From positions 1-39,367 of the forward strand of contig JAGPFE010000029.1 of the NCBI GenBank assembly GCA_018056705.1: a DNA stretch of 39,367 nt, given 5' to 3'. Positions 24,573 to 33,362 of this stretch are shown here, piece by piece. Under the pieces are notes generated by a model. That model was not told where the DNA came from. It saw only the letters and a program-made list of their open reading frames with translations, and did not search any database. The first letter of the stretch is position 1, and every line of letters starts with the position of its first letter. Made by a program: the position numbers and the translations under genes. This DNA is from Candidatus Hydrogenedentota bacterium. GTDB lineage: Bacteria > Hydrogenedentota > Hydrogenedentia > Hydrogenedentales > CAITNO01.

Positions 24573-26438
24573 TTATCGTTCCCGGCGCAGGCTTTTTACC
24601 AGTTCCAGCAGGCGTCCTTCCACGCGATCGTATCGCAGCACCCCCTTCGGATCGATTACTACCGTTTCGGGAATGAACCGGATGCCATATGCCGAGAAGG
24701 TTTTCGAGGGTTCGGCGTCCAGGCCGACCGGGAAGCGGATGCCCTGGCGGGTCAGGAAGTAATCCAGTGCCTCGGCATCTTCACTGGCATCGTGCACCGT
24801 CAGGATAACGACATCTTCCACGTCGCGGTACAGGTCATACAGGGCTTGCATCTCATACAAACGGTCCAGCCCCTGCGGACTGTCGTCGAACATGCCCCAG
24901 AAGGTGACGACGGTCACGCGTCCGCCCAGGGTTGTGGCCTTTTCCGGTTGAATGTTGAACCATCGGGAACATTCCAGGGCGGGCGCGGGTCGCCCCAGTT
25001 TACTTTTCAGGTCGTTCTGGCCCGGAATGGGGGGACGGTTTTCCAGGTCGGGTTGGAAAGGTTCCAGTGCCAGTTCGACCTCGCCCGGCTGGTCGAGGTT
25101 GACCGTGAAGTCCCGACGCAACATGCGCAGCGCGTGCTCCACCCGGAACGTGGCCCGGTTGTTCTCGGGCTGATACCCCAGCGCGATACTGAAATGCCCT
25201 TGCGAGTCGGTGACCGCCCGTGCCACCGGTTCGAGCGAAAGCGAGGAGACCAGCGCCAGGGGAGGATCGGTCACGCCATCCGGGAGGCGGACGCGCCCGG
25301 TAATCACGGGTAACGGCAACAGCACCACCGGTGGAATATTCATTTCGGTGGCCGATTCGAACCGCGTGGGAATGACCGGAAGGGCCCGGGTACGCAGTCC
25401 CGGTGGTGGCTGCACGATCACGTCTCCCTCCGGCGCGCCGACGTGGAGGGTGAAATGTCCTTCCAGGTCCGACAGGGACTCGGCAAGTTCCAGGTCACCC
25501 TTGCGGAACACCAGCCGGGCCAGCGGCACGGGTTTTCCGGACGCGTCCTGGACCTGTCCCCGCAGGGTGCGGGTTTCCGGCAGGGAGAAGTTCACGGTGG
25601 CGTCGCTGGCGGACAGGTCCACCGCCACGGGCTCGGGATCCGCGCGGTCCCCATGCCCCAGGCATGCCGCGTAGTACGATCCCGGCGGAACCCGCAACGT
25701 GAAATACCCCTCGGGATCAGTGAGACCCTCGGCCAGCACGATCGTTCCACCCACGCCCGGCTGGAAAACCCGAACCCGTGTACCCGCGACCCCCTGGTTT
25801 CCGTCCGTGACCCGTCCGCGCAGGGTATTGCCGGATTCCATTTGCGCGTGGTTGCGGTGACCTTCCCGAACGGGCAGGTAATTTACCATCGTGTCCGCGT
25901 ATTTCAGGTGTCCCAGCACGACCCGCGCGTGATCCACGGGTGGCAACGCGTCAATGGTAATGACGCCGTCGTCATCAGCCCGCATGGGGGGGAAGCCCAG
26001 GGGCGCGTAATCTTCCACGGTGATGGTATACAGTCCTCCTGGCGACAGGGCCTTGATCCATGCGCCGGGCAGGGGATTGAAGGCCTCGTCGGTTATCCGC
26101 AGATCCATCCGACGGCGTTCCGGGCTTATCACGAGGGTCAGGTCCCGGTCCGGCAACGGGAGACCGTTCCACCCCGCGAAGGAGAAACCCTCCGCCAGGG
26201 TGACCACTTCCATGGGCGCGAAATGGAGCCCGTCAAAAGCAAAGCGCCCTTCACGATCCGTTCGCGTCACCCGGGCCACGCGGAACTGTCCGGACCATAC
26301 CTGGGCTCCCGCCACGGGAGTGCCGGACGGGTCGGTAACCACGCCGCGCAGCGTGATGCCATCCGCGACAGCCAGGCAGGTCACGCCCCACGCGATCAGC
26401 AGCAGAAAACCAGTGCCTCGCAGCCTTTCCGGATTCAT
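24573..26438 (-). CDS. Exported carboxypeptidase-regulatory-like protein with cysteine-less TlpA/redoxin-like C-terminus
   Basis: 621 aa from the ATG at 26438, which overlaps the preceding stop as ATGA; the longer upstream frame is Arg/Pro-rich and lacks a signal, so is rejected. A signal peptide follows (FLLLIAWGVTCLAVADG). Then come several CarboxypepD_reg-like beta-sandwich units (TLRGVVTDPSGTPVAGAQVW; TLRGRVTDGNQGVAGTRVRV; TLRGQVQDASGKPVPLARLV). From about residue 480 there is a thioredoxin/TlpA-like domain (LGRPAPALE ... VTVVTFWGMFDDSPQGLDRL ... FIPETVVIDPKGVLRYDRVEG). Where TlpA has WCxxC this protein has MFDDSPQ, so no redox cysteines: a structural or binding role is likely. Third gene of a coupled three-gene set. 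Confidence 0.82.
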   Translation of the reverse strand: MNPERLRGTGFLLLIAWGVTCLAVADGITLRGVVTDPSGTPVAGAQVWSGQFRVARVTRTDREGRFAFDGLHFAPMEVVTLAEGFSFAGWNGLPLPDRDLTLVISPERRRMDLRITDEAFNPLPGAWIKALSPGGLYTITVEDYAPLGFPPMRADDDGVITIDALPPVDHARVVLGHLKYADTMVNYLPVREGHRNHAQMESGNTLRGRVTDGNQGVAGTRVRVFQPGVGGTIVLAEGLTDPEGYFTLRVPPGSYYAACLGHGDRADPEPVAVDLSASDATVNFSLPETRTLRGQVQDASGKPVPLARLVFRKGDLELAESLSDLEGHFTLHVGAPEGDVIVQPPPGLRTRALPVIPTRFESATEMNIPPVVLLPLPVITGRVRLPDGVTDPPLALVSSLSLEPVARAVTDSQGHFSIALGYQPENNRATFRVEHALRMLRRDFTVNLDQPGEVELALEPFQPDLENRPPIPGQNDLKSKLGRPAPALECSRWFNIQPEKATTLGGRVTVVTFWGMFDDSPQGLDRLYEMQALYDLYRDVEDVVILTVHDASEDAEALDYFLTRQGIRFPVGLDAEPSKTFSAYGIRFIPETVVIDPKGVLRYDRVEGRLLELVKSLRRER

Positions 26439-28459
26439 CGCGCGGCTTCCCGGACCAGGAACAGGGGAGGCAGGCCCGCCGTGACCACGACAGCCTGGCC
26501 TTGGCGGTCCAACAGGATGGTGTCCACGCCGGGGGGCAACGTTCCGGCCGGCAGGGCGGGCAGGATCCGGACAGACGCGCCCGCGTCCGCGGGCCCTGTC
26601 GCCTCGGCAGCCACGGCGCCCTGGATGTCCGGCACGACGCGGCATACTGCCGCCAAGGTCTCCGTCCACGCCGTCAGGGTGGAGGCGTCACCCAGCGCGA
26701 CCACCAGGGCGGGGCCCTGGATGTGTTCCCGCAATCGCGCGGCAAGAACCTCAGGGGGCACCGGAGACGCCGCCTGGCGCTCGCCGCCCGCAAGCGTTCC
26801 GGCGGGCAGTTCCAGGGATTGCCCGGGAGCGGCGTTGATATCCCCCAGAACGAGTTCCGTGCCATCCGCGGCCAGCGCCACCACCCGTTGTGGAATGCCG
26901 GGCACCACCGCCGGCCAGGCAAATCCGCCGGACGCGTCGGTGACCGCGCGCCACAACACCAGCGGTTCTTCAAGTCCTTCCGCGCCGTATACCGCGCCAA
27001 CGGTCACGCCTGCGGCGGGAGAACCATCCGGCAGGAGCACCTTCCCCCGGACATGGGCGCAGGGCAGCAACCGGACCAGGTTGTTTTTGGGCCGGGCACG
27101 ATCCAGGGCGAACAGGGCGGCCTGCCGTTCCGTGGGGTGCCAGGCCATGGCGGTGACCTTGCCGCTCTCGGGCAGCCGGTTTACCCGGAATCGCGCGGTG
27201 CCGTCCGCGTCCGCGATGACCCAGCCTAACTGCCGCGGTTCGAGCGGGGCCACCACCGCCCCGGCCACGGGCTTTTGATCGTCGTCCACCACCAGGCGGG
27301 TTTCGAATTCGGGCAGGGGAGCGAGCCACACGCCCGGCAGGGCCACGTTCTGCCCGGACGGGACCATGACCCGTACAGCCCTGGGTTCCGGTGGCAGGTA
27401 TCCGGGGGTCCCTTCAAAGTAGACGACATTCTCGCCCTCCGAAGCCGTTACCTTGAACGCGCCCCGGGCGTCCGTGCGCGCGATGGCCGCGGTGAATCCG
27501 CCGCACTCCACCCGCACCCGCGCGCCCTCGACCGGCGTGCCCGTGATCGCGTCCGCCAGGGTACCCGATATGGATCCCGCCCGGCTTACCGGCAGGCGCA
27601 AACGGGTTTCGGGGGTTTCCCCGGTAATCGTGATTTCCTGCCAGCCGGGACTCAGTCGGTCTGTTGCCTCGGCCCGGGCCAGGTAGACACCGGGGTTCAG
27701 GCGCGTCATGAACAGGCCCTGGGTATCCGTCTCCAGGGACACGGTATCGTGGGGTGGGCTCGCGTTGCGCAGGGTAACCCGGGCCCCGGCGACCCGGCTC
27801 TGCAGGGCCCGGTCAACCACTTCGCCCGAGACAAGCACGCCCGGTGAAAGCGTCACGGTCACGGTTTCACCGACCGGGCGGGCAGGCGTGGCGGTCTGCG
27901 CGTGGGAGGGATGGGCCAGTTTCAGCGCTACCAGGCTTCCCGCCGGGAGTCCCGGAATGGTGAAGCGTCCGCTGGCGTCCGACCGGATGTCCCCAAAACC
28001 CAGGCCCGATAATTTTGAAAAGGGGATGCCCACCTTGAACGGCTCGGTCACGGCCGCCCGGAGCACCACGGCATCCGCGACGGGTTTTCCTTTTGAGTCC
28101 ACGACCTGTCCCGACAGGGTGACGGCAGGTCGCAACACCAGCCGGACGTCGTTTACCGATTCGCCCGGGCTCAAGTTCAGGTGCCGGCCGGTCCATCCGA
28201 ATCCCGGCGCGATGGCCAGCAGGCCTACCGGTCCGGCGTATGGCCCTGAGAACGCGAATTGTCCGGAAGGGTCAGGATGGGTTTCTTCCAGGGCGCCGTT
28301 GATGCCCGGCTCCACGAAAATCCGGACGCCGGTGAAATCCTGCCGGCTATCCGGAAAGGCCACCACCCCGGAGACCCGGCTCTCCTGGGACCAGGCATGC
28401 CACGCGAGCAGCGCGATGGCCGCGCCCGTGAACAGAACCCCCGTGTGTCTGACATTCAC
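26435..28459 (-). CDS. Exported multi-domain carboxypeptidase-regulatory-like repeat protein
   Basis: 674 aa. The N-terminal signal peptide is GVLFTGAAIALLAWHAWSQ. The rest is a chain of CarboxypepD_reg-like/Ig-like units, each with the pattern SGxVxDxxGKPVADAxV ... DASGRFTIPGLPAGS (for example TLSGQVVDSKGKPVADAVVL, SISGTLADAITGTPVEGARV, HVRGKVLLPDGSPAAGVTVG). The C-terminal 80 residues (PALVVALGDASTLTAWTETL and on) look like a thioredoxin-fold remnant without cysteines, matching the downstream paralogue in position. It starts and ends with ATGA overlaps to its neighbours, so it is made together with them. Function is unknown; extracellular or periplasmic binding is probable. Confidence 0.78.
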   Translation of the reverse strand: MNVRHTGVLFTGAAIALLAWHAWSQESRVSGVVAFPDSRQDFTGVRIFVEPGINGALEETHPDPSGQFAFSGPYAGPVGLLAIAPGFGWTGRHLNLSPGESVNDVRLVLRPAVTLSGQVVDSKGKPVADAVVLRAAVTEPFKVGIPFSKLSGLGFGDIRSDASGRFTIPGLPAGSLVALKLAHPSHAQTATPARPVGETVTVTLSPGVLVSGEVVDRALQSRVAGARVTLRNASPPHDTVSLETDTQGLFMTRLNPGVYLARAEATDRLSPGWQEITITGETPETRLRLPVSRAGSISGTLADAITGTPVEGARVRVECGGFTAAIARTDARGAFKVTASEGENVVYFEGTPGYLPPEPRAVRVMVPSGQNVALPGVWLAPLPEFETRLVVDDDQKPVAGAVVAPLEPRQLGWVIADADGTARFRVNRLPESGKVTAMAWHPTERQAALFALDRARPKNNLVRLLPCAHVRGKVLLPDGSPAAGVTVGAVYGAEGLEEPLVLWRAVTDASGGFAWPAVVPGIPQRVVALAADGTELVLGDINAAPGQSLELPAGTLAGGERQAASPVPPEVLAARLREHIQGPALVVALGDASTLTAWTETLAAVCRVVPDIQGAVAAEATGPADAGASVRILPALPAGTLPPGVDTILLDRQGQAVVVTAGLPPLFLVREAAR

Positions 28460-30558
28460 GGTTTCTTCTCCATGGTTCTGCCGGCCCGTAAAGCGTAGAG
28501 CGCGCCATGGATCCGGCGGGCGGCTTCCGTCAGTTCCGGGTATGGCAAGTCCACGACCGATACCAGGCCGATGTTGTAATTCTCTCCGTCGTACCAGCGG
28601 CCGGTGATAGGTTCATCAATAAACTGAAACCAGTGCGTGCCGACGATCTTGGGATGCGTGGCCGCTTCGCGCAGGTAATTTTCATACAGGGCCGCCCGTT
28701 CTTCCTGGGATGCCGCGGCTACCAGGCCCGTGTGGAACATGCCGCGGTCCAGCGCGCCGAAATGAAACTCGCCGATGACGACTGGCTTGTCGATGTTTTC
28801 CATGATCTTCGGAAGCGCCGGGGTCTTCTGGTAAATATTAAACGACAACACGTCCGCGAATTCCGCCGCGGCCTGGACGGCCGCGTCCTCCACCCACGCG
28901 AACCGGCAACCCAGGTAAAGGGTACCCGGCGCGTGCCGGTCCATGGCTTCCCGGATTACCCGGAAGTAGACACGCGCGAAGTCCAGCAGGAACGCGTCCA
29001 GGTCGTCGCGACAGGTCTTGTTGATTCGCCGGGGCTTGGACAGGGAGGTCCAGTCGGTGAAATCGGTCTGCCAGGCGGCATTCAGGGCGTCGAGGGATCC
29101 GTACCGTTCCCGCAGCAGGCGGACCAGGGCTTGCCGGGCGGGCTGTTGCTCCGGACTGGCCAGCACGCCGTAGCGAACGCCTTCCCAGGCCAGTTCGTTG
29201 TCCACGAAGAACCCCAGGCACAGGGGATTGGCGGCGTGATCCCGGGCCAGTTGTTCCACCCGCTCATTGACCAGTTCCGCAAACTTCGGGTGGTACGGGT
29301 CGTACATTTTTCCCCAGTACCCCGTGGCGCCCTCGACTACCGGCGCCCCCCCCAGGCTGGTGCCCGCGACATAGGGAATGCCATGCCTCGCCGCCACGCG
29401 CCAGTCGCTCCAGTTGGCGACCGTGTTGAAGCCCCAGTGCCTGAGGCGTTTGCCGGTGATATCGGCCCAGCGTTCCCGCCAGTTTTCTCCGTACCGCCGC
29501 CACAGATTGCACGAGAAGAAATCAAAGGTGCGGCCCGCGCCGCCAATGGGCTCGGCGTGACTGTGAGCGCCACTGGTCCGGGAATAGAACGCGGCTTCTG
29601 GTTCTCCTTCGGCTGGCAGCCATTCAAACCAGGGCTCCCGTTTTTCGACGAAGGTGTAATCACCCAGTCGCACGCAGTTCACTCCGGCGCTGAAAAACAA
29701 CGTGCCGTCCGGCGTGACCAGCCACCATTTCCCGTCCACTTTTTCCACGCGGAACCGCCCCGTCGCCTCGAGGCAGGGACCATCCATCCACCCGCCGAAC
29801 CGGTCCCGTCCCGGTACTTCCGGGGCGGCGGCCCAGGCGGCCTGTTCTTCGGCTTCCCGGGTTTTCCACTGGTTCGGGTCGATTAACTTGCCTGGCCAGT
29901 CGGCGTGTCGATACTGGCCGAAGCGGTCCACGAAAGGCAATGCAGCCGGGTGCGCCCCCCCGGCTGCCCGGAACAGTTCAATCGGCCCGATCACCAGGTG
30001 GTGCGGCTGGTCTGGTTTGTGGAGAAATACCTGGAAAGCGACAATCCGCGCGAGGTCGATGGCCGTGCCCTCCGCCAGTTGAGACAATCCGGGCAGGCCG
30101 CGCATGCCCCAGAGATTTTCCGTTTCCGGGGTCTGGAACTGCATCACCAGCGTGGCGGATTGGCCCGGACCCAGCGAGAGGGTCCGCGTGTTACTGAGGG
30201 ATTGTCCGTCCGCGCCGGGGTTGTCTACCCTCAGGCCGACGCGACAGGGTCGCTGTTCAAGGTTCCGCAGGGAAACCCGTATGCCTTCCCAGTGGCTCCA
30301 GTCCCACGGGTCGCTCGCCGCGGTAAAAAGCAACTGGGGCCAGTCCACGGGATCGAAACGGACCCGTAGTCCTGGTCCGTTCTCCGCCGGTCCCTCCGCG
30401 GCTGTCCCGTGGAACTGGCATTCCCGGGCAGGGGCGGAAGCATTCCAGAGAACAAAGGTTTCCGGCGTGGCGGTGTCTCCATGACTCCACGGTCCCGGGG
30501 ACAGGCATCCCACGCCCACGCATATCATCGTGACGGTTCGCCGGAGGGTTTGTCGCAT
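28456..30558 (-). CDS. Secreted glycoside hydrolase, GH50/GH42-like (beta-agarase or beta-galactosidase type)
   Basis: 700 aa. aagga lies 7 nt before the ATG. A short hydrophobic leader (TVTMICVGVGCLSPGP) suggests export. The N-terminal third is a beta-sandwich carbohydrate-binding-like domain (about 30-210). The catalytic TIM barrel begins near WWLVTPDGTLFFSAGVN, a phrase typical of agarase-like families. The probable acid/base Glu is in FFVDNELAW near residue 455, and the probable nucleophile Glu is in VVIGEFHFGALDRG near 597, followed by GTHWFQFIDEPITGRWYDGE. Substrate is likely a galactan or related polysaccharide. First gene of the ATGA-coupled operon. GH50 seems the closest recollection; GH42 is the alternative. 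Confidence 0.8.
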   Translation of the reverse strand: MRQTLRRTVTMICVGVGCLSPGPWSHGDTATPETFVLWNASAPARECQFHGTAAEGPAENGPGLRVRFDPVDWPQLLFTAASDPWDWSHWEGIRVSLRNLEQRPCRVGLRVDNPGADGQSLSNTRTLSLGPGQSATLVMQFQTPETENLWGMRGLPGLSQLAEGTAIDLARIVAFQVFLHKPDQPHHLVIGPIELFRAAGGAHPAALPFVDRFGQYRHADWPGKLIDPNQWKTREAEEQAAWAAAPEVPGRDRFGGWMDGPCLEATGRFRVEKVDGKWWLVTPDGTLFFSAGVNCVRLGDYTFVEKREPWFEWLPAEGEPEAAFYSRTSGAHSHAEPIGGAGRTFDFFSCNLWRRYGENWRERWADITGKRLRHWGFNTVANWSDWRVAARHGIPYVAGTSLGGAPVVEGATGYWGKMYDPYHPKFAELVNERVEQLARDHAANPLCLGFFVDNELAWEGVRYGVLASPEQQPARQALVRLLRERYGSLDALNAAWQTDFTDWTSLSKPRRINKTCRDDLDAFLLDFARVYFRVIREAMDRHAPGTLYLGCRFAWVEDAAVQAAAEFADVLSFNIYQKTPALPKIMENIDKPVVIGEFHFGALDRGMFHTGLVAAASQEERAALYENYLREAATHPKIVGTHWFQFIDEPITGRWYDGENYNIGLVSVVDLPYPELTEAARRIHGALYALRAGRTMEKKP

Positions 30559-30684
30559 GCCGGTATCCTTGCAGGGTTGCAGTTGAAGTCCGGGATCATC
30601 TTAACATTCCGGGTTGGACTGCTTCCCCCGCGCGACGTCCCGGGAAGTTGTCGCCACGCGCCTGGACGGCATATGGTATTGCCC

Positions 30685-31947
30685 ATGAACGCCTCCACCA
30701 GGATGCCCCGGGCATGGGATGTAGAATGTTACGCGTGCGGCGCGCGCGACCGGGTACCCATGCCCATGGAGCCGGCCAGATGCTCCCGCTGTGGCACGCC
30801 CATGGGGTTAAGCCCTTCGGTCCCGTCCCCGGCGGATCTGTTTGACCAGGATCCCCGGTCCATGTGGGACTACGCGTCTTTCCTGCCGGTACGGGATCCG
30901 GCGGGCGTGGTGACCCTTGGCGAAGGGGCAACGCCCCTGGTGCCCGCGCCCCGGCTCGGGCGGCGGCTTGGGCTTGCCGAGTTACGCGTTAAGAACGAGG
31001 CGGCCAATCCCACGGGATCCTTCAAGGATCGACAGGTGTCCGTGGGGGTTTCCTGTGCCCGCGAAGCGGGATACCGGGTGGCCGCCGTGGTGTCCTCGGG
31101 TAATGTCGGCGTGGCAACCGCGGCGTATTGCGCCCGGGCGGGCATGCGGGCCGTACTGTTCATGCATGCCCATGCCGGTGCCGGCAAGATCGCCCAGGCG
31201 GCGGCCTGCGGGGCGCGGGTGTTCCGCGTGGCCAGTCCGTCGCCCGACCGGGTGTTTACCCTGTGCCGTGAAGCCTGCGGGCGGTTCGGCTGGGCCCACC
31301 TGTCCACGGCGGGGATCTACGCGCCCGCCAATGTCGAGGGCGCGCGGACCATCGCCTACGAGCTCTGGCGGCAGTATGACGGTAGGTTGCCGGACTGGAT
31401 CGTGGTGCCCGTGGGGGGTGGAGGCCTGCTGGGAGGCATCTGGCGCGGGCTGCTCGACCTGCGACGCGCGGGAAAGATCGATCGGCTGCCCAGGCTGGCC
31501 GGGATTCAGGCCGCCGGGTGCGCCCCCCTGGTCAGGGCCCTGCGCGAGGGATGGACGCCGCTCGAGGCCCTGTCCCGCCCGTGGCCTCACCCGGAAACCA
31601 TTGCGGGAGGCATAGCGGACGACATCCTGTTCGACGCGCACACCGTGCTGCCCGCCCTGCGCGACACCGACGGCATAGCCCTCGACGTTACCGACCAGGC
31701 CATCCGCGAAGCCACCTTGGCCTTGGCGCGCGAAGAAGGGCTGATGGCGGAACCAACCGCCGCGGCGGCGTTTGCCGCGTTGTCCCGGCTGGCCGCGATG
31801 TTTCCGGGATCGCGGGTCTGCTGCCTGCTGACAGGTCACGGTCTGAAAGACTTGCCCTTTTTCGCGGAACATGCCGCGGCGCCCATCTGTATACCGCCGG
31901 AGTTCGACGCGCTGGAAGGCGCGCTGCGGCAAGCCGGCGAACTGTGA
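30685..31947 (+). CDS. thrC: Threonine synthase (PLP-dependent)
   Basis: 420 aa from the ATG at 30685 (a start four codons earlier at 30673 is possible; neither has a strong Shine-Dalgarno). N-terminal zinc-ribbon-like lead with ECYACG and RCSRCG, as in many bacterial/archaeal threonine synthases. The PLP-binding Lys is in NPTGSFKDRQ, near residue 114; the phosphate-binding loop is VPVGGGGLLGG. It converts O-phosphohomoserine to threonine and phosphate in the cytosol. The gene is divergent from the glycosidase across a 126-nt gap and is followed on the same strand by a small thioredoxin-like gene. A related fold-type II enzyme is possible but the overall pattern favours ThrC. Confidence 0.87.
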   Translation: MNASTRMPRAWDVECYACGARDRVPMPMEPARCSRCGTPMGLSPSVPSPADLFDQDPRSMWDYASFLPVRDPAGVVTLGEGATPLVPAPRLGRRLGLAELRVKNEAANPTGSFKDRQVSVGVSCAREAGYRVAAVVSSGNVGVATAAYCARAGMRAVLFMHAHAGAGKIAQAAACGARVFRVASPSPDRVFTLCREACGRFGWAHLSTAGIYAPANVEGARTIAYELWRQYDGRLPDWIVVPVGGGGLLGGIWRGLLDLRRAGKIDRLPRLAGIQAAGCAPLVRALREGWTPLEALSRPWPHPETIAGGIADDILFDAHTVLPALRDTDGIALDVTDQAIREATLALAREEGLMAEPTAAAAFAALSRLAAMFPGSRVCCLLTGHGLKDLPFFAEHAAAPICIPPEFDALEGALRQAGEL

Positions 31948-32024
31948 CGGGGAGCGGGCGCGCGCCGGAGCGGGACGCAAAAAGAGAAACGGAGCCGAAA
32001 CGTTGGCATCGAGAAGGAACCAGC

Positions 32025-32366
32025 ATGAAGATCCGTTTTTTGTATTTTGAGGGCTGTCCCAACAGCCGGCCCGCCCTGGAACGCCTTGAAACCGTGATCA
32101 GGGAAGCGGGGATCGACTGTCCAATCGAAATGGTCGAGGTGATCAGTCCCGGGCAGGCCGTTCGGGAACGGTTCCTGGGTTCCCCCAGCATCCAGGTCAA
32201 CGGGCGGGACATCGAATTCGCCCGCGCGGAGGATCCGCCTTTTTTCGGCTGCCGGGTTTACCTAGGCGACCACGGTCCATCCGGCATCCCCCCGGTCGAA
32301 CTGATCCGCTCGGCCCTCCGCGCAGCCCTGGAACCGTCCCTGTCCCATCCCGGCCGTGAAGCGTGA
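32025..32366 (+). CDS. Small thioredoxin-like protein with GCPN motif (DF-family type)
   Basis: 113 aa. ATG at 32025 has aagga 6 nt upstream. It opens IRFLYFEGCPNSRPALERLE, the thioredoxin-fold beta-alpha with a single Cys in GCPN instead of CxxC, then RERFLGSPSIQVNGRDIE with the cis-Pro SPSIQVNG, and a second Cys in FFGCRVY. The family is seen near mercury and redox genes, and some relatives carry selenocysteine at the first Cys; here the codon is an ordinary tgt. It is 77 nt after thrC on the same strand. Probable role: thiol exchange or metal/metalloid handling; unproven. Confidence 0.75.
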   Translation: MKIRFLYFEGCPNSRPALERLETVIREAGIDCPIEMVEVISPGQAVRERFLGSPSIQVNGRDIEFARAEDPPFFGCRVYLGDHGPSGIPPVELIRSALRAALEPSLSHPGREA

Positions 32367-32440
32367 CAGGCATGGGAGAGGTCATCATGCGCCGCCCTGC
32401 GCGAAAACGGTTTACCCCTCCACGACAACGCGCGTAAACC

Positions 32441-33355
32441 TTAGGGTGCTTTATGGTTTCGGTTGACTTGGTCCCCGGGGCTTGACCCGGGAGCCTGGCG
32501 CGGGCGGGGTGGGCGTGGCAACCTCGGGGGCCGCTCATGGACGGGGGTGGTGCCGGGTGATCCGCCAGGCCGTCCTGGTACCCTGGATGGCCTGATGTTT
32601 CCGGTGCAGGCCGGATTGCTTGTGGCGGCTTCGGCAGGATTGCGCGACCCGGTCGTGGACACGGCAGTTTGTCGCGGCGTGGCATGGATCGAGCGGACGT
32701 ACGCCTTGTGCTGTCGGGCGGTCTTCCACCCAGGGCTCAGCCTTTTTTCCCGGATAGCGGATTCGATAGCGTCGACCGTGTCCTTGTCGATCAGGACCGC
32801 CCGATGTTTTCTGATGTACCGCACGCAACTGAGGGGCTGGGTTACATAATCCGGCAGTTTATCGCGCGTCTTAAGCGTGCAGTCGCCCGTGAAAACCACC
32901 ACGGATTTAACCAGGTCGCCGGGAAGATCCAGGAGCGATTTCAGGCATTCCGTGTGCTTGTAATTCTGGCGCAACGGATTCTGAAATTTCTGCTTGTGGC
33001 GCTTGTGGATCATCTGGGTCCACGTCGGTTGCTGTGGGTCGCCGAATATCCAGCCTTTGTAGCACTTGGTTTCCACGACGAAAATGCCGTAGGGCGAGAC
33101 AATAACGTGATCGATCTGCGTGGTGCCTCCCTGGTTATCCGGGATGGTGACGTTGTTAATGACCCGGTAGGATGTTTCTGGCAGGAACAGGCTGAACTGG
33201 AGACGCATGAGGGTCTCGCCGATCCAGCCCTTTACCCCGGGCAATCGACCGATAAAGGTCAGGATGACCATTGCTCCCACCGTAAGCAGCAACAGGGGAT
33301 GCTGCTGAAACATGGAGACGAACGGCAAAAATTTCACGAGTTGATCGGGGTTCAT
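32441..33355 (-). CDS. Membrane-anchored NERD nuclease-related protein, C-terminus apparently frameshifted
   Basis: 304 aa. Near the N-terminus a membrane helix (LLLLTVGAMVILTFIG, about 19-36). The NERD domain follows with nuclease-like residues: QIDHVIVSPYGIFVVETKCY places Asp near 80 and the E-x-K near 93-95. The domain ends near YVRSIHATP, residue 225. After this the frame gives about 75 Pro/Arg/Gly-rich residues with no fold. The neighbouring frame at that point (about 32530-32690) reads KLPCPRPGRAI ... ETSGHPGYQDG, which recalls a degraded topoisomerase-type zinc ribbon (CPRCG ... CSGYPGC), the usual C-terminal partner of NERD. It begins 7 nt after the mrr stop, so is co-expressed with it. 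Confidence 0.72.
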   Translation of the reverse strand: MNPDQLVKFLPFVSMFQQHPLLLLTVGAMVILTFIGRLPGVKGWIGETLMRLQFSLFLPETSYRVINNVTIPDNQGGTTQIDHVIVSPYGIFVVETKCYKGWIFGDPQQPTWTQMIHKRHKQKFQNPLRQNYKHTECLKSLLDLPGDLVKSVVVFTGDCTLKTRDKLPDYVTQPLSCVRYIRKHRAVLIDKDTVDAIESAIREKRLSPGWKTARQHKAYVRSIHATPRQTAVSTTGSRNPAEAATSNPACTGNIRPSRVPGRPGGSPGTTPVHERPPRLPRPPRPRQAPGSSPGDQVNRNHKAP

Positions 33356-33362
33356 GGGCTGC

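Noticed and set aside
26439..26669. Longer N-terminus for the redoxin-like gene
   Set aside because: The added residues are Arg/Gly/Pro-rich and overlap the upstream gene; the ATG at 26438 is ATGA-coupled and followed by a signal peptide.
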